Of a stretch of 64,000 bases of DNA, positions 51,161-63,792 are shown in pieces. Each line of letters opens with the position of its first letter. Position 1 is the stretch's first letter. The translations under genes were made by a program, and so were the position numbers. The notes below the pieces were generated by a model that did not search any database, was not told the DNA's origin, and was given only the letters and a program-made list of their open reading frames with translations. Origin of the DNA: Chondrosia reniformis (lineage: Eukaryota > Porifera > Demospongiae > Chondrillida > Chondrillidae); NCBI GenBank assembly GCA_947172415.1, contig OX359190.1, positions 4,774,001 to 4,838,000 on the forward strand, given 5' to 3'.

Positions 51161-54100
51161 GAGAATAGGTCTGTCAAAATTTTGTGATTTTGATATATAT
51201 ACTATATCACACATATGTGATATAGTATATATCTTATTTGAATATTATATATCTTAAACATTGCATATATAGGTAAGGTCAAAAGTGTGTGATATATAAA
51301 TAGGACTTCATTTACTTCATATATTGGGTGACTCACTTGGACAATGATCTTACGGATGACATCATCTGGATAAAGAGTACGAGGATGCCCTTGTTCGATA
51401 CCAGGCTGGGACACCTGAAAAAAGAAAAAGTATACATCCTATATATGTCCTATATATCTTATATATTATTTATATATGTAAGGTCAAAAGTGTGTGATAT
51501 ATAAATAGGACTTCATTTACATCATAAATTGGGTGAACCACGTGACCGATGGTGTTACGGTTGTCATCATCTGGATACAGCATACGAGGATGCCCTGGTT
51601 CATAACCAGGCTGGGACACCTGAAAAAAGAAAACAATATACATCTTATATACATTCTATATATCTTATATCTTATATATATATAGTATACATCTTATATA
51701 TTACATAAATATGTAAGGTCATAAGTGTGTGATATATAAATAGGACTTCATTTACATCATATATTGGGTGACTCATGTAACCAATGGTGTTACGGTTGTC
51801 ATCATCTGGATACAGCATACGAGGATGCCCTGGTTCATAACCAGGCTGGGACACCTGAAAAAAGAAAACAATATACATCTTATATACATTCTATATATCT
51901 TATATCTTATATATATATAGTATACATCTTATATATTACATAAATATGTAAGGTCATAAGTGTGTGATATATAAATAGGACTTCATTTACATCATATATT
52001 GGGTGACTCACGTAACCAATGGTGTTACGGTTCACATCATTTGGATAAAGCATACTAGGATGCCTTGGTTCAATACCAGGCTGGGACACCTGAAAAATGA
52101 AAAAAATATACATCTTATATATGTTCTATATATCTTATATCTTTTATATATATAGTATATATCTTATATGTATATTATATATCTTATATATTACATATAT
52201 ATGTAAGGTCAAAAGTGTGTGATATATAAATAGGACTTCATTTACATCATAAATTGGTGACCCACGTGACCGATGGTGTTACGGTTGACATCATCTGGAT
52301 ACAGCGGACAAGGATGCCCTGGTTCAATACCAGGCTGCGACATCTGAAAAAAGAAAGAAATATACATCTTATATATGTTCTATATATCTTATATCTTAAA
52401 TATATATAGTATATATCTTATATATTACAATATATCTTATATCTTATATATGTATAGTATATATCTTGTATGTATATTATATATCATATATATTACATAT
52501 TTATATAAGGTCAAAAGTGTGTGATATATAAATAGGACTTCATTTATAACATATACAGGGTGACCCTCGTGACCGATGGTGTTACGGTTCACATTATCTG
52601 GATACAGTGTACGAGGATGCCCTGGTTCAACACCAGGCTGGGACACCTGAAAAAAGAAAAAATGTACATCTTATACATGTTTATATATCTTATATCTCCT
52701 TATATATATAGTATATATCTTATTTGAATGTTATATATCTTATATATTGCATACATATGGAAGGTCAAAAGTAGGTGTTATATAAATAGGACTTCATTTA
52801 CATCATATATTGGGTGACTCACGTGACCAATGATCTTACGGATGACATCATCTGGATACAGGGTAGAAGGATTCCCTGGTTCGATACAAGGCTGGGTCAC
52901 CTGAAAAAAGAAAAAAGTTTACATCCTATATATGTTCTATATATCTTATATCTTATATATATATATAGTATATATCTTGTTGGTATATTAGATATCTTAT
53001 CTATTACATATATATGTAAGGTCAAAAGTGTGTGATATATAAACAGGACTTCATTTACATCATATATTGGGTGACCCACGTGACCAATGGCGTTACGGTT
53101 CACATCATCGGGATACAGCTTACGAGGATGCCCTGGTTCAATACCAGGCTGGGACACCTGAAAAATGAAAAAATATACATCTTATATATGCTCTATATAT
53201 CTTATATCTTTTATATATATAGTATATATCTTATATGTATATTAAATACCTTATATATAATATATATATGTAAGGTCAAAAGTGTGTGATATATAAATAG
53301 GACTTCATTTACATCATATATTGGGAAACCCACGTGACCGATGGTGTTACGGTTGACATCATCTGGATACAGCCTGCGAGGATGCCCTGGTTCAATACCA
53401 GGCTGGGACACCTAAAAAAAGAAAGAAATGTACATCTTATATATGTTCTATATATCTCATATCTTATATATATATAGTATATATCTTATATATTACATTA
53501 ATATGTAAGGTCAAAAGTGTGTGATATATAAATAGAACTTCATTTACATCATATATTGGGTGACTCATGTGACCAATGGTGTTACGGTTCACATCATCTG
53601 GAAAAAGCGTACGAGGATGCCCTGGTTCAATACCAGGCTGGGTTTATTACATATATATGTAAGGTCAAAAGTGTGTGATATATAAATAGGACTTCATTTA
53701 CATCATATATTGGGTGACCTATGGTGTTACGGTTGACATCATCTGGATACAGCCTGCGAGGATGCCCTGGTTCAATACCAGCCTGGGACACCTGAAAAAA
53801 GAAAGAAATGTACATTTTATATATGTTCTATATATCTTATATCTTATATATATATAGTATATATCTTATTTGAATATTATGTATCTTACATATTGCATAT
53901 ATATGGAAGGTCAAAAGTGTGTGTTATATAAATAGGACTTCATTTACATCATATATTGGGTGACCCACGTTACCAATGGTGTTACGGTTCACATCATCTG
54001 GATAAAGCGTACGAGGATGCCCTGGTTCAATACCAGACTGGGTATATTACATATATATATGTAGGGTCAAAAGTGTGTGATATATAAATAGGACTTCATT

Positions 54101-55244
54101 TACATCATATATTGGGAAACCCACGTGACCGATGGTGTTACGGTTGACATCATCTGGATACAGCCTGCGAGGATGCCCTGGTTCAATACCAGGCTGGGAC
54201 ACCTGAAAAAGAAAGAAACATACATCTTATATATGTTCTATATATCTTATATCTTATATATATATAGTATATATCTTATTTGAATATTATATATCTTATA
54301 TATTGCATATATATGTAAGGTCAAAAGTGTGTGATATATAAATAGAACTTCATTTACAACATATATTGGGAGACCCACGTGACCGATGATCTGATGGAAG
54401 ACATCATTTGGAGACAGGGTACGAGGATGCCCTGGTTCGATACCAGGCTGGGTCACCTGAAAAAAAATGTACATCTTATGTATGTTCTATATATCTTATA
54501 TTTTATATATATATAGTATATATCTTATTTGAATATTATGTATCTTATACATTGCATATATAGATAAGGTCAAAAGTGTGTGTTATATAAATAGGATTTC
54601 ATTTACAACATATATTGGGAGACCCACGTGACCAATGATCTTAAGGATGACATCACTGGATACAGGGTACGAGTATGCCCTGCTTCAATACCAGGCTGGG
54701 TCAATTGAAAAAAGAAAAAAATATACATCTTATATAAGCTCTATATAACTTATATCTTATATATATATATAGTATATATCTTATTTGAATATTATATATC
54801 TTATATATTGCATGCGTATGTAAGGTCAAATGTGTGTGATATATAAATAGAACTTCATTTACAACATATATTGGGAGACCCACGTGACCGATGATCTGAC
54901 AGATGACATCATCTGGAAAGAGGTTAGGAGGATTCTCTGGTTTGATACCAGGCTGGGTCACCTGAAAAAATAAAAAATAAATCTTATATGTGGTCTATAT
55001 ATCTTATATGTATATTATATATCTCATATTTTACATAAATATGTAAGGTCAAAGTGTGTGATATATAAATAGGACTTCATTTAAATCATATTTTGGGTGA
55101 CCCAAGTTACCGATGGTGTTACGGTTGACATCATCTGGATACAGCGTACGAGGATGCCATAGTTCAATACCAGGCTGGGACACTTGAAAAAAGAAAAAAT
55201 GTACATCTTATATATGTTCCATATATCTTATATCTTATAAATAT

Positions 55245-56012
55245 ATAGAAATATTAAAAATTTTCTACAAAAATAGTGAAGATGTAGGGATGGCATAAAA
55301 AGTAGAGAAACAAGAAAGGGATGTTACACAGTGAAGCATTAGCTGTGCATGAATCATACAACACCCTTGCTTGTAGGATTCATGTATAGCTAATGCTTCA
55401 CTGTGTAACATCCATTTCTTGTTTCTCTACTTTTTATGCCATCCCTACATCTTCACTATTTTTGTAGAAAAGTTTTAATATTTCTAGTTTCTGTACTTTT
55501 TATGGAGCATGGGCTAGGAATTAGATTCATATAATTAAAATCATTTTGGTTCGCAATCTTCGACTGATTATGACGTAATTAAAATGGCGACTTTATTGAG
55601 GCCTTGACTCTAGGGTCATGAAAAAACCGTCATGCTTAATAATAGCGTTATCACTCTCGCTTCTACAAAAGAATACAGCTCGGAAAATTTGCAGTAGTTT
55701 CGTGTAACAATTAGTCCAAAAGCTTATATAGTTTTTTAGTTATGGCTGACGAAGAAGAAGAAGAATAAGAAGAAGAAGAAGAAGAATATGAAGAAGACGA
55801 AAATGGGAATTTTTAAAGTTTATTATTTCGCCATCGGGACGTATTCGCTTTCTTTTAAGGTCTATTTAGAGTATGTATATTGTATATTTAGCCATACATA
55901 GCCTTGTTTTGTCGATTTTCGGCCTATTTCAGGATTTCGCTCCTATACCAATGTATGGGGAAAACGAAAAAAACCGTGTCATCCCTACATAGGGAGTACT
56001 ACCGTACTCCCT
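55245..56012 (+). mobile_element. Foldback element C1 with ~110-bp-arm hairpin and palindromic tip
   Basis: The left side is a hairpin at 55245-55487, with arms of about 110 bp and a short loop near 55354-55376. A non-coding body follows with an aataatagcgttatc region and a GAA-rich tract (about 55748-55800). The right tip is the palindrome agggagtac-tacc-gtactccct (55991-56012). The word catccctacat occurs beside both structures. Homologues are C2 (60114-60623, reversed), C3 (61818-62588) and C4 (63793 onward, reversed). No transposase; superfamily unknown. Confidence 0.82.
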
Positions 56013-57246
56013 GATAGTATATATCTTATTTGAATATTTTATATCTTATATATAACATTTATAGGTAAGGTCAAAAGTGTGTGTTATATAAATAAGACTT
56101 CATTTACAACATATATTGGAGACCTACGTGACCGTTGATCTTCTGGATGACATCATCTGGATACAGGGTGCGAGGATGCCCTGGTTCGATACCAGGCTGG
56201 GTCACCTGAAAAAAGAAAAAAATACACGTCTTATATATGCTCTACATTTATGATATCTTATATCTTATTTATATATAGTATATATCTTATATGTATATTA
56301 TATATCTTATATATTACATATATATGTAAGGTCAAAAGTGTGTGATATATAAATAAGACTTCATTTACATCATATATTGGGTGACCCACGTGACTGATGG
56401 TGTAACGGTTGATATCATCTTGATACAGCATATGAGAATGCCCTGGTTCAATACGAGGTTGGGACACCTGAAAAATGAAAAAATATACATCATATATATG
56501 TTCTATATATTTTATATCTTAGATATATATAGTATATATCTTACATGTAAATTATATATCTTATATATTACATATATATGTAAGGTCAAAAGTGTGTGAT
56601 ATATAAATAGGACTTCATTTACATCATATATTGGGTGACCCACGTGACAGATGGTGTTACGGTTGACATCATCTGGATACAGCGTACGAGGATGCCCTGC
56701 TTCAGTACCAGGCTGGGACACCTGAAAAAAGAAAAAATGTACATCTTATATATGTTTTTTATATCTTATATCTTATATGTATATAGTATATATCTTATTT
56801 GAATATAATATATCTTATATATTACATTTATATGGAAGGTCAAAAGTGTGTGTTATATAAATAGGACTTCATTTACATCAGATATTGGGTGACCCACGTG
56901 ACCGATGGTGTTACGGTTTACATCATTTGGATACAGCCTACGAGGATGCCCTGGTTCAATACCAGGCTGGGACAGCTGAAAAAAGAAAAAATGTACATCT
57001 TATATATGTTCTATATAACTTATACCTTATATATATATAGTATATATCTTATTTGAATATTATATATCTTATATATTGCATATATTTGTAAGGTGAAAAG
57101 TGTGTGATATATAAATAGGACTTAATTTACAACCAATATTGGGAGACCCACGTGAACAATCATCTTACGGATGACATCATCTGGATACAGGGTGCGAGGA
57201 TGCCCTGGTTCGATACCAGGCTGGGTCACCTGAAAAAAGAAAACAA

Positions 57247-57620
57247 GGAGGTCGAGTTTGAAAAACTCGCGGAGCGCCAGGCGCCCCTAAGTAAACTCGA
57301 ACTACTCGGCTGGTTCTCATAGTCCGGTTAACCGATTTCCGATCGACTCTTTTTGGCCGTCAATTTTTCAAGGCCATATCTCGTAGAAAACGTTTTTGCG
57401 CAAGCTTTACGTTACATAGTATTAGTGAGGGTGGTTTTTAAGTCCATTTCGTTCGTTCAATGTTCTACGCTAAGGAAGAGAAAGCCAATTTTAAGCTAGA
57501 AAACGAAAGCTAGTCGAACGTCCATCATTTTTTGACAGATATATATATACAAGACTACGAACAGGAAGCCATACGTTAACATAATTTCTGAAAAGAATAT
57601 AGGGGCGCCTGTGGCGCCCC
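57247..57620 (-). mobile_element. Non-autonomous Helentron-like element, reverse strand
   Basis: On the minus strand it starts with the hairpin ggggcgcc-aca-ggcgcccc (57620-57602) and ends with a gtagttcgagttta stretch and a gcgagtttttcaaactcg hairpin (to 57247). This is the same architecture as 14641-15788, whose tips are ggggctgcc-tgt-ggcagcccc and aagtagttcgagtt. No coding. It sits within the tRNA-like satellite. Confidence 0.65.
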
Positions 57621-57731
57621 AAAAATATGCATCTTATATATGTTCTCTATTTCTTATATCTTATATATATATATTATATATATTTTATGTATATTATATA
57701 TCTCATATATTACATATATATGTAAGGTCAA

Positions 57732-58370
57732 ACCAGGAACCAGGGAAGTAGGGTATATGGTGAACGTAAACTTTTTATTCCATATGTGAAAGGCCTCAGT
57801 GAAATGATCTCCAGAACATGCTGGAAGATGAACATCGAAACCATCTTCACAAAACAGAGATCACTGAGGAGTTCCTATCTAGGCCTAAACAACCCCAGCC
57901 TACCATGGATATGAAAGGTATCTTTTACCAGATCCCCTGCTCTAGTTGTCCTGCAGTGTACACTGAAGAAACTGGAAGAACACTAAAAGTCAGGTTGGCG
58001 GAGCACAAACATGCGGTCAGGATGGGGGATGTGAACAATGGCTTAGCTGTTCACTCCTTAAAAACTGGCCATCCAATTGAGTGGAGCCAAGCCAGAGTGG
58101 TGGAGAAGGAAGAGAACTGGTACAGAAGAAGAATTAAGGAAGCCCTGAAGATCCAACAATGTCAGGTAAGAATGAACTTAGATCAAGGAATTGTACTAAG
58201 AAGTGGTTGGAAACCCTTTTGCCCTTGAATGCCTATAAATGAAGACACCTTGAAGACCAACACCAGGCACTGAAGAAGACCCCCAGGGTCGAAACGTTTG
58301 GCAGACAAAAGAATCGAAAAAACTGCATCTCTAGACGCTCTAAAAGTCAAAAGATGAACCTTTACAAAGA
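57732..58370 (+). mobile_element. Penelope element 3'-fragment
   Basis: Diverged copy of the 3' part of the Penelope element at 38.7-39.4 kb: linker (LFIPYVKGLSEMI-like translation near 57767), GIY-YIG region, TATA-like ctataaatgaag and a terminal repeat with cactgaagaagaccccc-agggtcgaaacg (about 58268-58300). It is 5'-truncated and inserted in the ~240-bp satellite. Confidence 0.8.
57818..58228 (+). pseudogene. Decayed GIY-YIG endonuclease fragment
   Basis: A 136-residue frame whose first ~25 residues are out of frame relative to the family, so a frameshift lies near 57870-57885. From SRPKQPQPTMDMKG it is in register. The YIG part of the motif reads VYTEETGR where the better copy has VYIGETGR, so both Ile and Gly of YIG are lost; catalysis is unlikely. 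The tail VRMNLDQGIVL matches the other copies. Confidence 0.75.
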
Positions 58371-58520
58371 ATATATATCTTATATATGTTCTATATATCT
58401 TATATCTTATATATATATAGTATATATCGAATATGTAAATTATATATCTTATATATTACATATATATATAAGGTCAAAAGTGTGTGATATATAAATAGGA
58501 CTTCATATACATCATATATT

Positions 58521-58610
58521 GGGTGACCCACGTGACCGATAATGTTACTGTTGACATTATCTGGATAGAACATCCGAGGATACCCTGGTTCAATACCAGG
58601 CAGGGTCACC
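58521..58610 (+). ncRNA. Representative tRNA-like module of the satellite
   Basis: The 5' strand ggtgaccc and 3' strand gggtcacc pair perfectly, as in an acceptor stem. cctgg-ttcaata-ccagg (58584-58600) is a perfect T-arm with a 7-nt loop and contains the B-box ggttcaatacc. An A-box-like tgaccgat lies near the 5' end. The ~90-nt length suits a tRNA with a long variable arm. The anticodon arm is not convincing, and no T-run terminator follows on this strand. It is best read as a tRNA-derived repeat and not a functional tRNA gene. Confidence 0.55.
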
Positions 58611-60113
58611 TGAAAAAAGAAAATAATAAACATCTTATATATGTTCTAAATATCTTATATTTTATATATATATACTATATATCTTATATATAACATATAT
58701 ATCTAAGGTCAAAAGTGTGTGTTATATAAATAGGACTTCATTTACATCATATATTGGGTGACCCACGTGACCGATGGTGTTACGGTTGATATCATCTAGA
58801 TACTGCGTACGAGGATGCCCTGGTTCAATACCAGGCTGGGACACCTGAAAAAAGAAAAAATGTACATATCATATATGTTCTATATCTTATATCTTATATA
58901 TATATAGTATATATCTTATTTGAATATTATATATCTTACATATTGCATATATATGTAAGGTCAAAAGTGTGTGATATATAAATAGGACTTCATTTACAAC
59001 ATATATTGGGTGACCCACGTGACCGATAATGTTACTGTTGACATCATCTGGATACAGCATCCGAGGATTACCAGGCTGGGTCACCTGAAAAAAGAAAAAA
59101 ATATACATCTTATATATGCCTTATATATCTTATATCTTATATATATATAGTATATATCTTATATATTACATATATATGTAAGGCCAAAAGTGTGTGATAT
59201 ATAAATAGGACTTCATTTACATCATATATTGGGTGACCCACGTGACCGATGGTGTTACGGTTGACATTATCAGAAGACAGCGTAAGAGAATGCCCTGGTT
59301 CAATACCAGGTTGGGACAGCTGAAAAAAATATACATCTTATATATGTTCTCTATATCATATATCTTATATATATATAGTTTATATCTTATATGTATATTA
59401 TATATAGTTTATATCTTATATGTATATTATATATCTTATATATTACATATATATGTAAGGTCAAAAGTGTGTGATATATAAAGAGGACTTCATTTACATC
59501 ATATATTGGGTGACCCACGTGACCGATGGTGTTACAGTTGACATCATCTGGATACAGCGTAAGAGGATGCCCTGGTTCAATACTAGTCTGGGTCACCTGA
59601 AAAAAGAAAAAGTGTACATCATTTATCTGTTCTATATATCTTTTATCTTATATATATAGTATATATCTTATATATTAAATATATATGTAAGGCCAAACGT
59701 GTGTGATATATAAATAGGACTTCATTTACATCATATATTGGGTGACTCACGTTACCGATAATGTTACTGTTGACATTATCTGGATACAGCATCCGAGGAT
59801 ACTCTGGTTCAATACCAGGTTGGGTCCCCTGAAAAAAGAAAATAATAAACATCTTATATATGTTCTATATATCTTATATTTTATATATATATACTATATA
59901 TCTTATATATAACATATATATCTAAGGTCAAAAGTGTGTGTTATATAAATAGGACTTCATTTACATCATATATTGGGTGACTCACGTGACCGATGGTGTT
60001 ATGGTTCACATCATCTGGATACAGCGTACGAGTATGCCCTGGTTAAATACCAGGATGGGTCACCTGAAAAAGAAAATAATATACATCTTATGTATGTTCT
60101 ATATATCTTATAT

Positions 60114-60623
60114 CAGGGAGTACGGTAGTACTCCCTATGTAGGGATGACACGTTTTTTTTCGTTTTCCCCATACATTGGTATAGGAGCGAAATAACGCTA
60201 TTATTGAGCATGACGAAATAACGCTATTATTGAGCATGACGGTTTTCATGACCCTAGAGTCAAGGCCTCAATAAAGTCGCCATTTTAATGACGTCATAAT
60301 CGGTCGAAGATTGCGAAACCAAAATGATTTTAATTATATGAATCTAATTCCTAGCCCATGCTCCATAAAAAGTACAGAAACTAGAAATATTAAAAATTTT
60401 CTACAAAAATAGTGAAGATGTAGGGATGGCATAAAAAGTAGAGAAACAAGAAAGGGATGTTACACAGTGAAGCATTAGCTATACATGAATCCTACAAGCA
60501 AGGGTGTTGTATGATTCATGCACAGCTAATGCTTCACTGTGTAACATCCCTTTCTTGTTTCTCTACTTTTTATGCCATCCCTACATCTTCACTATTTTTG
60601 TAGAAAATGTTTAATATTTCTAG
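60114..60623 (-). mobile_element. Foldback element C2 (reverse orientation, internally deleted)
   Basis: Starts with the palindrome agggagtac-ggta-gtactccct (60115-60136) and ends with the long hairpin (about 60380-60623). The GAA-rich body part of C1 is absent. A 27-bp direct repeat, gaaataacgctattattgag plus catgac, occurs twice in a row at about 60188-60241 and may mark the deletion repair site. Confidence 0.82.
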
Positions 60624-61817
60624 TGTATAATATATATCATATATTACATATATATGTAAGATCAAAAGTGTGTGATATATATATAAATAAGACTTCATTT
60701 ACATCATATATTGGGTGACCCACGTGACCGATGGTGTTACGGTTGGTATCGTCTGGATACTGCGTACGAGGATTCCCTGGTTCAATACCAGGCTGGGACA
60801 CCTGAAAAAAGAAAAAATATACATCTTATATATGTTCTATATATCTTATATCTTTAATATATATAGTATATATCTTATATATTACATATATATGTAAGGT
60901 CAAAAGTGTGTGATATTTAATAGGACTTTATTTACATCATATATTGGGTGACCCACGTGACCGATGGTGTTACGATTGACATCATCTGGTTACAGCATAG
61001 GAGGATGCCCTGGTTCAAAACTAGGCTGGGACAGCTGAAAAAAGAAAAAATATACATCTTATATATGTTCTATATATCTTATACCTTATATATATATCTT
61101 ATATGTATGTTATATATTTTATATATTACATATATATGTAAGGTCAATAGCGTGTGATATATAAATAGGACTTCATTTACATCATATATTGGGTGACCCA
61201 CGTGACCGATGATATTACGGTTCACATCATCTGGAGACAGCGTACGAGGATGCCCTGGATCAATACCAGGCTTGGACACCTGAGAAAAGAAAAAATATAC
61301 ATCTTATATATGTTCTATATATCTTATATCTTATATATATATTTTATATATCACATATATATGTAAGGTCAAAAGTGTGTGATATATAAATAGGACTTCA
61401 TTTATATCATATATTGGGTGACTCACGTGACCGATGCTGTTACGGTTGACATCATCTGGATATAGCATACGAGGATGCCCTGGTTCAAAACCAGGCTGGG
61501 ACACCGGAAACAAGAAAAAAATATACATCTTATATATATTCTATATATCTTATATCTTATATACATATATAGTATATATTTTATTTGAATATTATATATC
61601 TTATATATTGCATATATATGGAAGGTCAAAAGTGTGTGATATATAAATAGAACTTCATTTACAACATATATTGGAGACCCACGTGACCGATGGTGTTACG
61701 ATTGACATCATCTGGATACAGCATAGGAGGATACCCTGGTTCAATACCAGGCTTGGACACCTGAAAAAAGAAAAAAATATACATCTTAGATATGTTCTAT
61801 ATGTCTTATATCTTATT

Positions 61818-62588
61818 ACTAGAGAACAATAAAAATTTTCTACAAAAATAGTGAAGATGTAGGGATGGCACAAAAAGCATAGAAACAAGAAAGGGATGTT
61901 ACACAGTGAAGCATTAGCTATATATGCACGAATCATACAACACCCTTGCTTGTAGGATTCATGCATAGCTAATGCTTCACTGTGTAACATCCCTTTCTTG
62001 TTTCTATGCTTTTTGTGCCATCCCTACATCTTCACTATTTTTGTAGAAAATTTTTATTGTTCTCTAGTTTCTGTACTTTTTATGGAGCATAAGCTAGGAA
62101 TTCGTTGTATTTTAAACCACTTTGGTTTTGCAATCTTCGACTGATTATGACGTCATTAAAATGGCGAATTTATTGAGGTCTTGACTCTTGAGCCATGAAA
62201 ACTGTCATACTCAATAATAGCGTTATCGCTCTCGCTTCTACAAAAGAATACAGCTCGGAAAATTTAGAGTAATTTCGATTAAGAAGTAGTCCGAAGGCTT
62301 ATTTCGTTTTTTAGTTACAGCGGGCGAAGAAGATGAAGAAGATGAAGAAGAAGAAGATGAAGAAGAAGAAAACGAAAATGGGAGATTTCAAAGTTCGTTC
62401 GTTTACCAACGATACACGGTCGCTTGCCTTCAAGGCCAATTTATAGCATGTTTGTTCTATATTCAACTCTACATAGTCTCGTTTTGGCGATTTTCAGCCT
62501 AATTCGGAATTTCGCTCCTATACCAATGTATGAGGAAAACGAAACAACCCGTACCATCCCTACATAGAGAGTACTACCGTACTCTCTG
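61818..62588 (+). mobile_element. Foldback element C3
   Basis: Hairpin 61818-62068 with nearly perfect arms from actagagaacaat inward to agcattagct, body with a GAA/GAT-rich tract (about 62325-62372), and right tip agagagtac-tacc-gtactctct. The tip differs from C1 (agggag to agagag) symmetrically on both sides, so pairing is kept by compensatory change. Confidence 0.82.
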
Positions 62589-63792
62589 ATATATATAAAG
62601 TATATATCTTATATATCACATATATATGTAAGGTCAAAAGTGTGTGATATATAAATAGAACTTCATTTACAGCATATATTGGAGACCCACGTGACCGATG
62701 GTGTTACGGTTGACATCATCTGGATACAGCATACGAGGATGTCCTGGTTCAATACCAGGGTGGGACACCTGAAAAAAGAAAAAATATACATCTTATATAT
62801 GTTCTATATATCTTATATCTTATATATATATAGTATATATCTTATATGGATATTATATATCTTATATAATACATATATATGTAAGGTCAAAAGTGTGTGA
62901 TATATAAATAGGACTTCATTTACATCATATATTGGGTGACTCACGTGACCGATGGTGTTACGGTTCTGGATAAAGCGTACGAGGATGCCCTGGTTCAATA
63001 CCAAGCTGGGACACCTGAAAAAAGAAAAAAATGTACATCTTATATATGTTCTATATATCTTATATCTTATTATATATATAGTATATATCTTATATCTCAC
63101 ATATATATGTAAGGTCAAAAGTGTGTGATATATAAATATGACTTCATTTATATCATATATTGCGTGACCCACGTGACCGATGGTATTACGGTTCACATCA
63201 TCTGGATACAGCGTACGAGGATGCCCTGGTTCAATACCAGGCTTGGATACCTGAAAAATGAAAAAATATACATCTTATATATGTTCTATATATCTTTTAT
63301 CTTATATACATATATAGTATATATCTTATTTTAATATTATATATGTTATGTATTGCATATATATGGAAGGTCAAAAGTGTGTGATATATAAATAGAACTT
63401 CATTTGCAACATATATTGGAGACTCACGTGACCGATGGTGTTACGATTGACATCATCTGCAAACAGCATACGATTATACCCTGGTTCAATACCAGGCTGG
63501 GACACCTGAAAAAAGAAAAAATATACATCTTATATATGTTCTATATATCTTATATCTTTAATATATATAGTATATATCTTATATATGACATATATATAAG
63601 GTCAAAAGTGTGTGATATATAAATAGGACTTTATTTTCATCATATATTGGTTGACCCACGTGACCGATGGTGTTACGGTTCAAATCATCTGGATACAGCG
63701 TACGAGGATGCCCTGGTTCAATACCAGGTTGGGACGCCTGAAAAAAGAAAAAATATACATCTTATATATGTTCTATATATCTTATATCTTAT

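Larger units (their letters stand above)
51200..63790. repeat. ~240-bp satellite array with a tRNA-like module in each unit (about 39 units)
   Basis: Each unit contains, in order, aaggtcaaaagtgtgtgata, a TATA-like tatataaatag, gacttcatttacatcatat, then a ~90-nt conserved module (gggtgaccca ... cctggttcaataccagg-ctgggtcacc or gggacacc), an A-rich run (ctgaaaaaagaaaaa) and an AT-rich linker of tatatcttata words. Spacing is mostly 235-260 bp. Units differ by scattered substitutions and linker length. Minus-strand frames of 60-86 residues (QPGIEPGHPR...) recur in most units. Three complete and one partial foldback element, a Helentron-like element and a Penelope fragment interrupt the array. Confidence 0.88.

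Noticed and set aside
51200..63790. Cluster of functional tRNA genes
   Set aside because: The anticodon arm does not fold convincingly, the 3' strand often mismatches the acceptor, and no Pol III T-run terminator follows on the plus strand.
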